A stretch of 64,000 nt of DNA, taken from NCBI GenBank assembly GCA_963825415.1, contig CAWGTD010000002.1, forward strand, positions 1-64,000, given 5' to 3'. The position numbers and the translations under genes were made by a program. Every line of letters begins with the position of its first letter. Within the stretch, counting starts at the first letter, position 1. The notes under the pieces were generated by a model. It made no database searches. It was not told the DNA's origin and saw nothing but the letters and a program-made list of their open reading frames with translations. Below are positions 16,604 through 24,742 of this stretch, one piece after another. This DNA is from BP-464 sp963825415 (GTDB lineage: Bacteria; Actinomycetota; Thermoleophilia; Solirubrobacterales; Solirubrobacteraceae).

Positions 16604-17467
16604 TCAGATGACCGGCGGCCTGCCGAGGCGGGTCATGCGCCACAGGGTCGACCGGCGCAGCCGCCTGCGCCGGCCGCACGGGCCGCGCAGGCCCTCGCGG
16701 TAGCCGCGCGCGGCGGCGGCCAGCGCCTCGCGCGAGCGCAGGCCGGGGAGCGTGCGCAGGACGAACCCGACGACGTACACGGCACCGAGCACCCACGGCA
16801 GGTTGCGCCGCGCGAGGTACACGCGGTTGCGCGCGCCGTAGTAGACCGAGTAGCCGTGGCGGCCGGTCGGAGGGCCCGGCGCCGGGTGCAGCGCGACGAC
16901 GTCGCCGCAGTAGTGCACGCGCCGGCCGGTGTCCATCACCCGCCAGGCGAGGTCGACGCCCTCGTGGACGAAGCGGAACTCCTCGGGCCAGCCGCCGACC
17001 TCGTCGAACACCGCCCGCGGCATCGCGACGGCGCCCTCCCAGACCGCGGTGACGTCGCTCGAGCGCGCGGGGTCGCCGACGCGCAGGCGCGGCACCCAGT
17101 CGCGCGACCGGCGCCCGCCGTCGCGCGGCTCGACGTGCGCCTGCACGAGCCCGAGCCGCGGGTCGGCCTCGAACAGCGCGGCGAAGCGCGCCAGCGCATC
17201 GGGCGAGTCGAGGCTCGCGTCGTCGTCGAGGAACATCAACAGCTCGCCTCGCGCCTCGCGCGCGCCGGTGTTGCGGCCGACCGGGATGCCGCGGTCCTCG
17301 GCGAGCCCGACGCCGCGGACGCCCTCGGGCAGACCGGTCGGCTCCCACCCGTTGCCGACGACCACGATGTCCGTCTCGACGCCCTCCTGCGCGAGCAGCG
17401 AGCGCACCGCGCGATCGAGGTCTTCGAGGCGATCGCCGCGCGTCAGGACGGTGCAGCCGAACGTCAC
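16604..17467 (-). CDS. Glycosyltransferase family 2
   Basis: 287 residues, GT-A fold. The nucleotide-binding start is CTVLTRGDRLEDLDRAVRSL, followed by VVVGNG, the donor-site segment GIPVGRNTGAREARGELLMF, the metal motif LDDDAS and the acceptor-side segment FVHEGVDLAWRVMDTG, an E/D-x-D-L-xx-R type motif. The C-terminal region has a hydrophobic patch (VLGAVYVVGFVLRTL) that may associate with the membrane. GTG 17467 overlaps the stop of the CDP-alcohol phosphatidyltransferase gene (GTGA). Last gene of the seven-gene operon; a terminator-like hairpin follows. The sugar donor cannot be read from the sequence. Confidence 0.87.
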   Translation of the reverse strand: MTFGCTVLTRGDRLEDLDRAVRSLLAQEGVETDIVVVGNGWEPTGLPEGVRGVGLAEDRGIPVGRNTGAREARGELLMFLDDDASLDSPDALARFAALFEADPRLGLVQAHVEPRDGGRRSRDWVPRLRVGDPARSSDVTAVWEGAVAMPRAVFDEVGGWPEEFRFVHEGVDLAWRVMDTGRRVHYCGDVVALHPAPGPPTGRHGYSVYYGARNRVYLARRNLPWVLGAVYVVGFVLRTLPGLRSREALAAAARGYREGLRGPCGRRRRLRRSTLWRMTRLGRPPVI

Positions 17468-18226
17468 CGCAGCCGACTCGAGGTGAGGATCGCGGCGAGG
17501 TGGCCGGCGGCCGTGATCGCGGCGACCGGGATCAGGGCCACGACGAGCCCGCGGCTGCCCGGCATGCCGTCGGAGACCGCGTCGACCACCGCGGCGGCCA
17601 GCGCCAGGAACGTCGCCTCGATCGCGACGAACGCGCGGAAGAACGGCACGCGGCCGAGCACCCGGCGCGCCGCGCGCAGCCCGCCCCCGCGCGGCTCGGC
17701 AACCGCCGCGGTGTCGGCCGCCGGCGGCAGACCGAACTCCAGCCGCGCGACGTGCACCAGCGCCGTCTCGGACTTGATCAGCAACACCAGCACGGCGACC
17801 ACGAGGCCGACCGTCGTGTAGCCGCCGAGCGAGTCCCAGCCGCCGTCCGCCCGAACGCCGAGCGCCACGGGCAACGCCGCCTCGGTGACGTAGTGCGCGA
17901 TCCGGTCGAGGTAGATGCCCTTCGGCGTCGAGATCCCGCGCCAGCGCGCGACTTCTCCGTCCGAGCAGTCGAGCAGCAGCTGGAGCTGGATCACGAGCAC
18001 GGCGACGACCGCGGTCCAGAGCCCCGGAACCGACAGCGCGCCCGCCGCGGCGAGCCCGACCGGGATCATCAGCCACGTCACCGCGTTCGGCGTCAGGCCG
18101 GCACGCAGCAGCACCCGGGTCAAGAAAGGGCGAGACGCGGCGCATGTACAGCTTCCCCGCCCAGTGCTCGCCGCTGTTCCGTGCGAAGAGGCTCGGGGGC
18201 TGGGTCGCGGCGCGCAGCTCAGCCAC
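17464..18226 (-). CDS. CDP-alcohol phosphatidyltransferase 2, variant active site, one-base frameshift near the start
   Basis: Membrane enzyme that would transfer a phospho-alcohol from a CDP-alcohol. The motif reads DCSDGEVARWR, then G, D and finally H (LDRIAHY), so the fourth acidic position of D-x2-DG-x2-AR-x8-G-x3-D-x3-D is His here. About six helices follow. The N-terminus is split: the frame beginning at GTG 18226 (AELRAATQPPSLFARNSGEH, then WAGKLYMRRVSPFL) joins TRVLLRAGLTPNAVTW after removing one T from the TTT run near 18126. The second frame alone would lack the conserved first part. GTG 18253 is an alternative start. The gene overlaps its upstream neighbour by 8 nt and its downstream neighbour by GTGA. 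Confidence 0.83.
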
Positions 18227-19277
18227 CGAAGGCCGCGGCGAACGCGCCGACACGTGCCCTCACCCCCTCCTCGTCAAGCGCGAGGTGCTCGAGCACGGTG
18301 TAGCGGTCGGGCCGCGTGGACGGGGCGTGCAGCACTGCCTGGCAGAACTGCTCGTCGGTCAGCCCCAGGTCGCTCACGGTGCGCGGCAGCCCGTGCCGCG
18401 CCAGGCACGCGTCGAGCGCCGCCAGCACGTCGTCGTCGCCGCGCAAGAAGCACGCGAACAGGCTCGCCATCCCCGCCAGCTCACCGTGGCCCGCGGTGTC
18501 AGGGAAGAGGTGGTCGATCGCGTGGATGATCTCGTGCTCGCCGCCGCTGCAGGGCCGGCTGCTGCCGGCCGTCGCCATCGCCAGCCCGCTCAGCACCAGC
18601 GCCTCGGCCAGCGCGACCAGGAACGGCTCGTCGTCGATGCCGTCCTGGCGGTGCAACACCGAGGTCGCCGCGGTGCGCGAGAACGTCACCGCCACGCCGT
18701 CGACCGGCTCGTCGCGCTCGCGTTCGGCCAGCCGCCAGTCGGCGATCGCCGAGAGGTTGCTGACCGCGTCGCCGATGCCCGACCGGCGCATGGCGGGCTC
18801 GCTGCGGCGCACGTAGTCGAGGTCGACGATCACCGCCAGCGGCATCTGGACTCCGTAGGAGTGCTTGTGGCCGGCGTCCTCAAGCGAGGAGACCGGCGAG
18901 GCGATGCCGTCGTGGGCCAGGTTGGTGGCCACCGCGACGACCGGCAGCCCCAGGCGGCTGGCGGCGTGCTTGGCGGTGTCGAGCGTGCGCCCGCCGCCGA
19001 CCGCCACCAGCGCGTCGTAGAAGCGCCCGTGCAGCCGGCTGGCGAGCTCGGTCGCCGCCGCCAGCGTGCCGCCCTCGATGTCGACGAAGTCGGCGTCGGG
19101 CAGCTGCGGGCGCAGCTTCTCGGCGACCTCCGCGCCGAGGACCGGCCCCACCACGACCGCGACGTGCCCGCCGCTCGAGATGCGCCGGTCGGCGAGCAGC
19201 GGCGCCAGCCGATCGACGGCGCCGGGCCCGACGTCGATCGACAGCGGCGTGCCCACCATCCGCGTCAGCAGCGGCAT
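18219..19277 (-). CDS. sn-Glycerol-1-phosphate dehydrogenase-like enzyme (AraM/EgsA family)
   Basis: 352 residues of the iron/zinc alcohol dehydrogenase superfamily. The NAD(P)-binding stretch GGGRTLDTAKHAASRLG, then VATNLAHDGIASPVSSL and the metal site SGGEHEIIHAIDH match archaeal G1P dehydrogenase and Bacillus AraM. These enzymes reduce dihydroxyacetone phosphate to sn-glycerol 1-phosphate, the enantiomer opposite to normal bacterial phospholipids. ATG 19277 overlaps the nucleotidyltransferase gene by 13 nt. Lying directly between a cytidylyltransferase-like gene and a CDP-alcohol transferase gene, it probably supplies the alcohol phosphate that is activated with CTP. A related polyol-phosphate product is also possible. 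Confidence 0.85.
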   Translation of the reverse strand: MPLLTRMVGTPLSIDVGPGAVDRLAPLLADRRISSGGHVAVVVGPVLGAEVAEKLRPQLPDADFVDIEGGTLAAATELASRLHGRFYDALVAVGGGRTLDTAKHAASRLGLPVVAVATNLAHDGIASPVSSLEDAGHKHSYGVQMPLAVIVDLDYVRRSEPAMRRSGIGDAVSNLSAIADWRLAERERDEPVDGVAVTFSRTAATSVLHRQDGIDDEPFLVALAEALVLSGLAMATAGSSRPCSGGEHEIIHAIDHLFPDTAGHGELAGMASLFACFLRGDDDVLAALDACLARHGLPRTVSDLGLTDEQFCQAVLHAPSTRPDRYTVLEHLALDEEGVRARVGAFAAAFGG

Positions 19278-19999
19278 GCGACCTCCCGTGCCCGCGCCCA
19301 GTCGGCGTGGTCGTCGACCTCCACCCATTCGACCTCGCCGATCGGCGCGGCGACGATCCGCCCGCCGCGGTCGGCCAGCTCCTGAAAGCCGTCCTCGTAG
19401 TAGAGCTGCGGGTCGCGCTGCCACGTGGCCTCCAGCGCCTCGGCGAGCCGATCGGCCGCCACGGGCTCGATCAGCGTCACGCCGATGTACTCCCCGTGCG
19501 CGCCGGCGGGGTCAAGCGACTTGTTGATCCGGTCGAGCTGGCCCGCGGCCGAAAGATGGACCTTCATCTCCTCCTCGCCGAGCTCCTTGACGTCGTCGAC
19601 GGCGATCACCAGGTCGTCGTCCCCGCGCGCCGCAAGCACGCGCTGCTCGACCGCCGCCGGGTGCACCGTGTCCCCGTTGACCATCAGCACGCCCTCCGCG
19701 AAGCGGTCGCGCGCGCACCACAGCGAGTAGGCGTTGTTCCACTCCAGCGCCTTGGGGTTGAACAGCAGATCGAGGCGCACGTCGTGGCGGCGCTCGAGCT
19801 CGGCGGCGCGCTCGTCGATGCGGTTCGCCGCGAACCCGGTGACGACGACGACCTCCTTCATGCCGACGCTGCGCAGGTTGGCCAGCGCGACGTCGAGGAT
19901 CGTGCGGTCGCCGTCCACCGGCAGCAGCGTCTTGGGCAGGTCGTCCGTATCCGGCGCCAGGCGCTTCCCCGCGCCGGCCGCCAGCACCATCCCGATCAT
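19265..19999 (-). CDS. Sugar/alcohol-phosphate nucleotidyltransferase (cytidylyltransferase-like)
   Basis: 244 residues with a Rossmann-type NTP transferase fold. It starts MIGMVLAAGAGKRLAPDT, then DLPKTLLPV, the G-x-G-x-R-x(n)-PK motif that binds the NTP. Metal-binding Asp is in VMVNGDTVH, and the C-terminal part (YYEDGFQELADRG, EWVEVDDHADW) is typical of the LicC/phosphocholine or inositol-phosphate cytidylyltransferase branch. Within the operon it would activate the product of the adjacent dehydrogenase as a CDP-alcohol. ATG 19999 overlaps the preceding stop (ATGA). Whether the NTP is CTP is inferred from the two adjacent CDP-alcohol transferases. Confidence 0.86.
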   Translation of the reverse strand: MIGMVLAAGAGKRLAPDTDDLPKTLLPVDGDRTILDVALANLRSVGMKEVVVVTGFAANRIDERAAELERRHDVRLDLLFNPKALEWNNAYSLWCARDRFAEGVLMVNGDTVHPAAVEQRVLAARGDDDLVIAVDDVKELGEEEMKVHLSAAGQLDRINKSLDPAGAHGEYIGVTLIEPVAADRLAEALEATWQRDPQLYYEDGFQELADRGGRIVAAPIGEVEWVEVDDHADWARAREVACRC

Positions 20000-20613
20000 C
20001 CGCCGTCCTCCTCGAACGCGCCGGAACCGGCAGGCGAAGCGGCCAGGCGCGCCCAGCTCGCCACCGCGTCGGCCACGAAGACGACGCCGAGGACGATCGC
20101 CAGCACGTAGTAGCCGGCCGGGATGCCACCGGCCACCAGCAGCAGCCAGGCGAGGATCACGCGGCCCTCCCAGCCAAGCGCGAGCGCCCCCAACCACGCG
20201 GGCGGGCTCGTCCCCTGCTGGCGCAGCCGGTAGACGAGGTCGTAGTGCCGGAAGGCAAGCGCGGCCAACAGCGCGAACGCGGCGGGCGCCCCCGAGCGGC
20301 CGGCGAGCACGGCCAGCCACAGCAGCGCCGCGTACTCGCCCAGGCGGACCAGCGCCGGGATCGCCCACACCGAGCGATCGTGCGGGCGCCCGACCGATGC
20401 CGAGCCGACGACGACCAGCCAGGCGACGACCGCCGCCGCGACGCCGTCGGACGCTCCCGCGCCCTCGATCGCGGCCACGACGAACAGCGGCGCCACCGCG
20501 ACGACCAGCAGGAGCGTCGGTGACAAGCCCACGCGGCCGAGCGCGCCGCCGAGCACGCGCGCCAGCGGCCCGTCGTCGCGGTAGACGTCGACGTTGGGAA
20601 CCCGGTCGTTCAT
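19996..20613 (-). CDS. DUF5941-like membrane protein
   Basis: 205 residues with about five hydrophobic helices. The segments VGRPHDRSVWAIPALVRLGEY and FRHYDLVYRLRQQG, plus LGWEGRVILAWLLL, resemble what I know as DUF5941, a domain found next to or fused with nucleotidyltransferase and CDP-alcohol transferase domains in actinobacteria. It lacks the DG-x2-AR motif, so it is not itself a standard transferase; it might be a partner subunit or an acceptor-binding protein. Its ATG overlaps the upstream stop and its stop overlaps the downstream ATG (ATGA at both ends), tying it tightly to the two enzymes. The family name is from memory and could be checked. Confidence 0.72.
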   Translation of the reverse strand: MNDRVPNVDVYRDDGPLARVLGGALGRVGLSPTLLLVVAVAPLFVVAAIEGAGASDGVAAAVVAWLVVVGSASVGRPHDRSVWAIPALVRLGEYAALLWLAVLAGRSGAPAAFALLAALAFRHYDLVYRLRQQGTSPPAWLGALALGWEGRVILAWLLLVAGGIPAGYYVLAIVLGVVFVADAVASWARLAASPAGSGAFEEDGG

Positions 20614-21350
20614 CGCGCCAGCATCCTCAACACGCGGCCGCCCGCCGTGTAGACGGCGGCGAGGCCGCCCCACGCCAGCAGGACGACGAAGACGGTGCGC
20701 GGGGTCCACAGCGCGGCGGTGAGCGAGATCGCCGCGAAGCGCTCGCCGATCGGGAAGGCCAGCATGCGCCGGATCCAGACCAGCGGCGAGACACGGTCGC
20801 TGGCGTGCCAGCCAGAGAGCACACGGCCGGCGACCGAACCGTTGACCGGCTGCTCGCGGCGCTGCGCCTCGATGTCGAGCACCGCGAAGTCCGAGCTGTG
20901 TCGGGCGGTCTGCAGGATCAGCGCCCCACACGCCAGGACCCACACCGGGTCGCCGCTGCGCGCTGCGCCGATGCCGAGCCCCGCGTAGACGAGGTACTCC
21001 TTGCCGCGGTCGAACACCGAGTCCAGCCACGCCCCCAGAGCCGAGAACGTCTGTGTGTAGCGCGCCAGCTGCCCGTCGACGCAGTCGGCCGTGAACGCGA
21101 GCTGCAACAGGACCGCCCCCACGACCAGGCCGACCCGCTCCCCGGTGGCAAAGGCCGCCGCGGCCATGGCACCGACGACCATCGAAGCGACCGTGACCTG
21201 GTTGGGCGTCAGGCCTCGCCGCGCAGCCCAACGCGCGAGGTACTTCGAATACGGGCTGACGAAGAAGGTGGTGAAGAACCCGTCACGGGGTTTCACCGCG
21301 GAGTCGAGCAGCGCGCGGTCCTCGTCGCTGTCGATGGTCCCGGTCGTCAT
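20610..21350 (-). CDS. CDP-alcohol phosphatidyltransferase 1
   Basis: 246 residues, polytopic. The full family motif is present: ADCVDGQLARY, eight residues, G, AWLD and SVFD, with all four acidic residues in place, unlike the paralogue at 17.5 kb. The N-terminus (FFVSPYSKYLARWAARRGLTPNQVT) matches the amphipathic entry helix of the family, and several helices follow. Start: ATG 21350, or GTG 21359, which forms a GTGA overlap with the upstream glycosyltransferase stop. It probably transfers a CDP-linked alcohol phosphate to a lipid or polyprenyl acceptor. Two different transferases in the same operon suggest two successive acceptors or two different alcohols. Confidence 0.88.
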   Translation of the reverse strand: MTTGTIDSDEDRALLDSAVKPRDGFFTTFFVSPYSKYLARWAARRGLTPNQVTVASMVVGAMAAAAFATGERVGLVVGAVLLQLAFTADCVDGQLARYTQTFSALGAWLDSVFDRGKEYLVYAGLGIGAARSGDPVWVLACGALILQTARHSSDFAVLDIEAQRREQPVNGSVAGRVLSGWHASDRVSPLVWIRRMLAFPIGERFAAISLTAALWTPRTVFVVLLAWGGLAAVYTAGGRVLRMLAR

Positions 21351-21355
21351 TGCGT

Positions 21356-23404
21356 TCACCCGCGAGCCGTGGCGATCCCGCGGTCGCGAACCGGAGACCC
21401 TAGCGGCGCATCCAGCGCCCCAAGCAGGGTCGTCCAGCGCTCCGCGATCGCCGCCGGCTCGTAGCGCCGCGCCGACTCCAGCGCGGCGGCGCCGAGGCTC
21501 CGGCACCGCTCGGGGTCCTCGATCAGCTCGAGCATCGCCCGCGACAGGCCCTCGACGTCGCCGTTGGGCACGAGCACGCCGTCCTGGCCGTGGGTCACGA
21601 TCTCCCCCGGTCCGCGCGGGCAGTCGAAGCTGACGACCCCGAGCCCCTTGCTCATCGCCTCGACCAGCACCATGCCGAAGCCCTCGAACCGCGAGCTCAA
21701 GACGAACAGCGACGACGCCGCCAGCGCGTCGCCCAGCCGCCGCGTCGGGCCCATCAGGAAGACGTTCTCGTAGAGGTCGTGTTCGAGGATGAGCCGCCGC
21801 AGCAGCGGGCGCTGGTGCCCCGAGCCGTAGATGCGCAGCTGCCATTCGGGGTGCGCCCGGGCGACAGCGGCGAAGGCCGGGATCAGCAGGTCGAAGCCCT
21901 TCTGCGCGTTGAGCCTCCCGGCGGCCACGACGATCGGCGTGGTCTGGGCGGACAGGCCGCCGTCGAGCGGCACGAGCGCGTTGGGGACGTGCTCGACCCG
22001 CGTGTTGCTGCCGGCGAGCAGGCCCTCGTAGTCGCGCCGGTCGGCCTCGGTCAGCACCGTCAGTGCGTCGAGTCCGCCGTAGCGGCGCCGCACGTCCTTC
22101 TCGAGGCCGGGGCGATGCGCGGCGAAGTGCTGGTGCTCCTGGCCGATCGTGCACACCCCGGCCGGCGCCAGCCGGGCGGCCAGGAGGTTGTAGGCCGGGC
22201 GCGTGGTGACGAGGACGCCGGGCGCCATCCGCCGCAGCGCGCGGACGAGCAGCACGTCGGTCCGCAGGCTGCAGAACGGATAGGCGTAGTCGTCGGGGTG
22301 CACGAGCAGGCTCGGCAGCTTGCGCAGCAGCCGCCGGCCGCCGTCGGCGATCTCGTCGTCGAGGGCGGTCACGGCCACGCCGCCGGGGAAGGCGAAGAAC
22401 GGTCGCCGGCGCCGCCGGATGACGCTGAGCAGCTCGACCTCCCGGTCGGCGGCGAGCTCGCCGGCGACGTTGAGCGTCGTTCTGATGGTGCCCCCGAAGC
22501 CGTACGCGTGCGTGAGCAGGATCCGCACCGGGCCGTCCTGCGCCGCCGCCGCCTCACCGGCCCGCCGCCCCACCAGCCGTGCGACGAGCCCGAGCGCCAG
22601 CCGGTGCACGGCGATCGCCAGCCCGCCGAGCAGCCGGCGGCGCAGCGACTCGTGGCCCGGCCTGCTGACGACGTCTCGCGCGCCGCCGCCGCCCGCGCCC
22701 GCCACGCGCACGGCCAGGTTGTCCTCGGCGGTGAAGGTCGGGCCGACCTCGAGCCCGCCGGCCACGGGCCGGGTCGGGAACACGACCGTCTTGCGCTTCT
22801 CGGGGATGCCGTCGAGGTGGGCGCCCAGCCGCAGCCGCTCGCCCGAGTCGCGCTCGACGTGCAGGTCCCAGACGACGGGCTGTTCCGCGGCCCGCGCGGC
22901 ACCGAACGCGACCAGGTCGAGGGTCGCTCGCAGCACCCCGCCGTCGACGACGGCGTCGACTGCGAGCTCCTCGTCACCGCCGCGCCGCACCGCCACCACG
23001 CGGGCGGAACCGGGGCCCGCATCCGGCGCGGTGGCGCTCAGCAACAGCGAATCGCCCTCGACCTTGACGTGTTCCAGCTCGGCGTGCGGTGCCAGCGGTC
23101 GAGCCTCGAGCAGCACCCTGCCGTCGTCGGCCCGCGCCACGACGAAGCGCACCGGGCGCCCCTGCACCGCCAGCACGCAGCGTCCACGGACCTGCGCGTC
23201 GCCGGCCGCGACGGCGCCGGCGAGCTCCCACTCGACGGCCTCCTCACCGCCCGGCGCGAGCTCGGCAAGGTCGATCGCCGCAAGGTCGCCCGCGGGGCGC
23301 GCCTCGCCGCCGTCGCGCCGGAACGTCAGCGCCGGCGGCGCGTCCTCGGCGGTGGCGACCCGGAGCCAGCGACCCTCGAGGATCTCGGCCTCCTGGACGG
23401 TCAC
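21356..23404 (-). CDS. GT4 glycosyltransferase with N-terminal beta domain
   Basis: The C-terminal half (from about residue 290) is a GT-B glycosyltransferase: GFGGTIRTTLNVAGELA (acceptor side), IVVAAGRLNAQKGFDLLIPA, and the donor-binding SRFEGFGMVLVEAMSKG with the E-x7-E pair. The first 240 residues are beta-strand rich, with PEKRKTVVFPTR, and resemble the spacer domain seen in TagF-like proteins of this locus. GTG 23404 avoids overlap with the divergent nuclease gene; GTG 23434 would add 10 residues. First gene of the seven-gene overlapping operon. The sugar donor is unknown. The N-terminal domain may recognise the phosphoglycerol-type polymer. Confidence 0.85.
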   Translation of the reverse strand: MTVQEAEILEGRWLRVATAEDAPPALTFRRDGGEARPAGDLAAIDLAELAPGGEEAVEWELAGAVAAGDAQVRGRCVLAVQGRPVRFVVARADDGRVLLEARPLAPHAELEHVKVEGDSLLLSATAPDAGPGSARVVAVRRGGDEELAVDAVVDGGVLRATLDLVAFGAARAAEQPVVWDLHVERDSGERLRLGAHLDGIPEKRKTVVFPTRPVAGGLEVGPTFTAEDNLAVRVAGAGGGGARDVVSRPGHESLRRRLLGGLAIAVHRLALGLVARLVGRRAGEAAAAQDGPVRILLTHAYGFGGTIRTTLNVAGELAADREVELLSVIRRRRRPFFAFPGGVAVTALDDEIADGGRRLLRKLPSLLVHPDDYAYPFCSLRTDVLLVRALRRMAPGVLVTTRPAYNLLAARLAPAGVCTIGQEHQHFAAHRPGLEKDVRRRYGGLDALTVLTEADRRDYEGLLAGSNTRVEHVPNALVPLDGGLSAQTTPIVVAAGRLNAQKGFDLLIPAFAAVARAHPEWQLRIYGSGHQRPLLRRLILEHDLYENVFLMGPTRRLGDALAASSLFVLSSRFEGFGMVLVEAMSKGLGVVSFDCPRGPGEIVTHGQDGVLVPNGDVEGLSRAMLELIEDPERCRSLGAAALESARRYEPAAIAERWTTLLGALDAPLGSPVRDRGIATARG

Positions 23405-23413
23405 CGACGGCAG

Positions 23414-24715
23414 CTGAAGGCCAGGCCCCGACACGCGGTCAGCCTAGCCCTGGCACTCGCGGCGCTGGTCGCGCTCGCGCCCGTCCCGGCAGCCCGCGCG
23501 GCGCGCACGGAGCCGTGTCTGCTGGGGACGACCGCACCGATCTGCTCGGTCAAGTACGGCCACGTCACCTACGTCAGCGACGGCGACACCCTCACCGTCG
23601 ACCTCGACGACGACGGAGTGCGCGGCGGCCGCCGCATCCGCGTCACCGGCATCCAGGCGATGGAGCAGTCGGTCTACCCCGCCGACGCGGCCAAGCGCCG
23701 CGGGGAGTGCCACGCCGTCGAGGCCGCCGCGCTGGTCGACCGCCTGCGCAAGCTCTCCCACGGCGTGGTGCGGGTCGCGGCGATCGACCCGAACAGCTCT
23801 TCGCGGGGCCGCCTGCGACGGTCGGTCGCGTTCAAGGTCCGCGGGCGCTGGTTCGACCTCGGGCGCTATCTGCTCGCGCGCGGCGAGGCGCTGTGGTTTC
23901 CCAATCGGGTCGAGTACGCCTGGAACGCCGGCTACGACGAGCTCTCCGCGGCGACCGCGACGACCGGCGTCGGGCTGTGGAACACCCGCTACTGCGGCCT
24001 CGGGCCCGACGACGACGTGCCGCTGAAGCTGTGGGTGAACTCCGACGCCGAGGGCGACGACGCGGTCAACGCCGAGGGTGAGTGGATCGCGATCAAGAAC
24101 CAGAGCGCGGTCAAGGACCTCTCCCTCGCCGGCTGGTGGGTGCGCGACTCCGACCTGCGCCGCTATCGCTTCCCGCCACTGGCGCACATCCCGCCGCTGT
24201 CGTCGATCCGCGTCCACGTCGGCCATGGAGCGGCGACCGATGTCGACATGTTCTGGGGGCTCGACTTCGCGGCGTTCGAGAACATCTCCTACAACGAACG
24301 CGGCCTCGGCGACGGCGCGTATCTGTTCGATCCCCAGGGCGATCTACGGGCTTGGATGATCTATCCGTGCCGCTACGCCTGCAACAACCCGGCCCAGGAC
24401 GCGCTGGTCGTCGAGGGCCATCCGCGCGGGCGCGAGTACGTGACGATCGCCAACGTGAGCAGCTTCCCGATCGACCTCGAGGGCTACCAGCTGACCAGCA
24501 AGCCGCACGCCTACCCGTTCGGGCCCGACTCGGTCCTGCAACCGGGCGAGACGATGCGCGTCGACATCATGGGCCCGGCGACCGAGGACACGCACCTCAA
24601 CAAGCACATGGACGCGCCGGACCCGATCTTCGGGAACACCACCGACTCGGTCCAGGTCCGCACCTACGACGACATCGTCGTGGCCTGCGACAGCTGGGGC
24701 CAGGCGAGCTGCTGA
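23414..24715 (+). CDS. Secreted nuclease-like (SNase fold) protein with lamin-tail domain, apparent CTG start
   Basis: 433 residues. An exported N-terminus (LKARPRHAVSLALALAALVA..., cleavage near ARA) is followed by a staphylococcal-nuclease-like beta barrel: YVSDGDTLTVDLDDDG, RIRVTGIQAMEQ and YLLARGEALWF. The second half has two beta-sandwich stretches (GEWIAIKNQSAVKDLSLAGWW and EYVTIANVSSFPIDLEGYQL) typical of lamin-tail domains. The frame has no ATG, GTG or TTG near the signal peptide; CTG 23414 is the only plausible start, so either a rare CTG start or a base error is involved. Catalytic Arg/Glu residues of true nuclease are not clearly all present, so activity is uncertain. Confidence 0.75.
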   Translation: MKARPRHAVSLALALAALVALAPVPAARAARTEPCLLGTTAPICSVKYGHVTYVSDGDTLTVDLDDDGVRGGRRIRVTGIQAMEQSVYPADAAKRRGECHAVEAAALVDRLRKLSHGVVRVAAIDPNSSSRGRLRRSVAFKVRGRWFDLGRYLLARGEALWFPNRVEYAWNAGYDELSAATATTGVGLWNTRYCGLGPDDDVPLKLWVNSDAEGDDAVNAEGEWIAIKNQSAVKDLSLAGWWVRDSDLRRYRFPPLAHIPPLSSIRVHVGHGAATDVDMFWGLDFAAFENISYNERGLGDGAYLFDPQGDLRAWMIYPCRYACNNPAQDALVVEGHPRGREYVTIANVSSFPIDLEGYQLTSKPHAYPFGPDSVLQPGETMRVDIMGPATEDTHLNKHMDAPDPIFGNTTDSVQVRTYDDIVVACDSWGQASC

Positions 24716-24742
24716 GATAAAACCGGCTCCTAGAGTGCTCCG

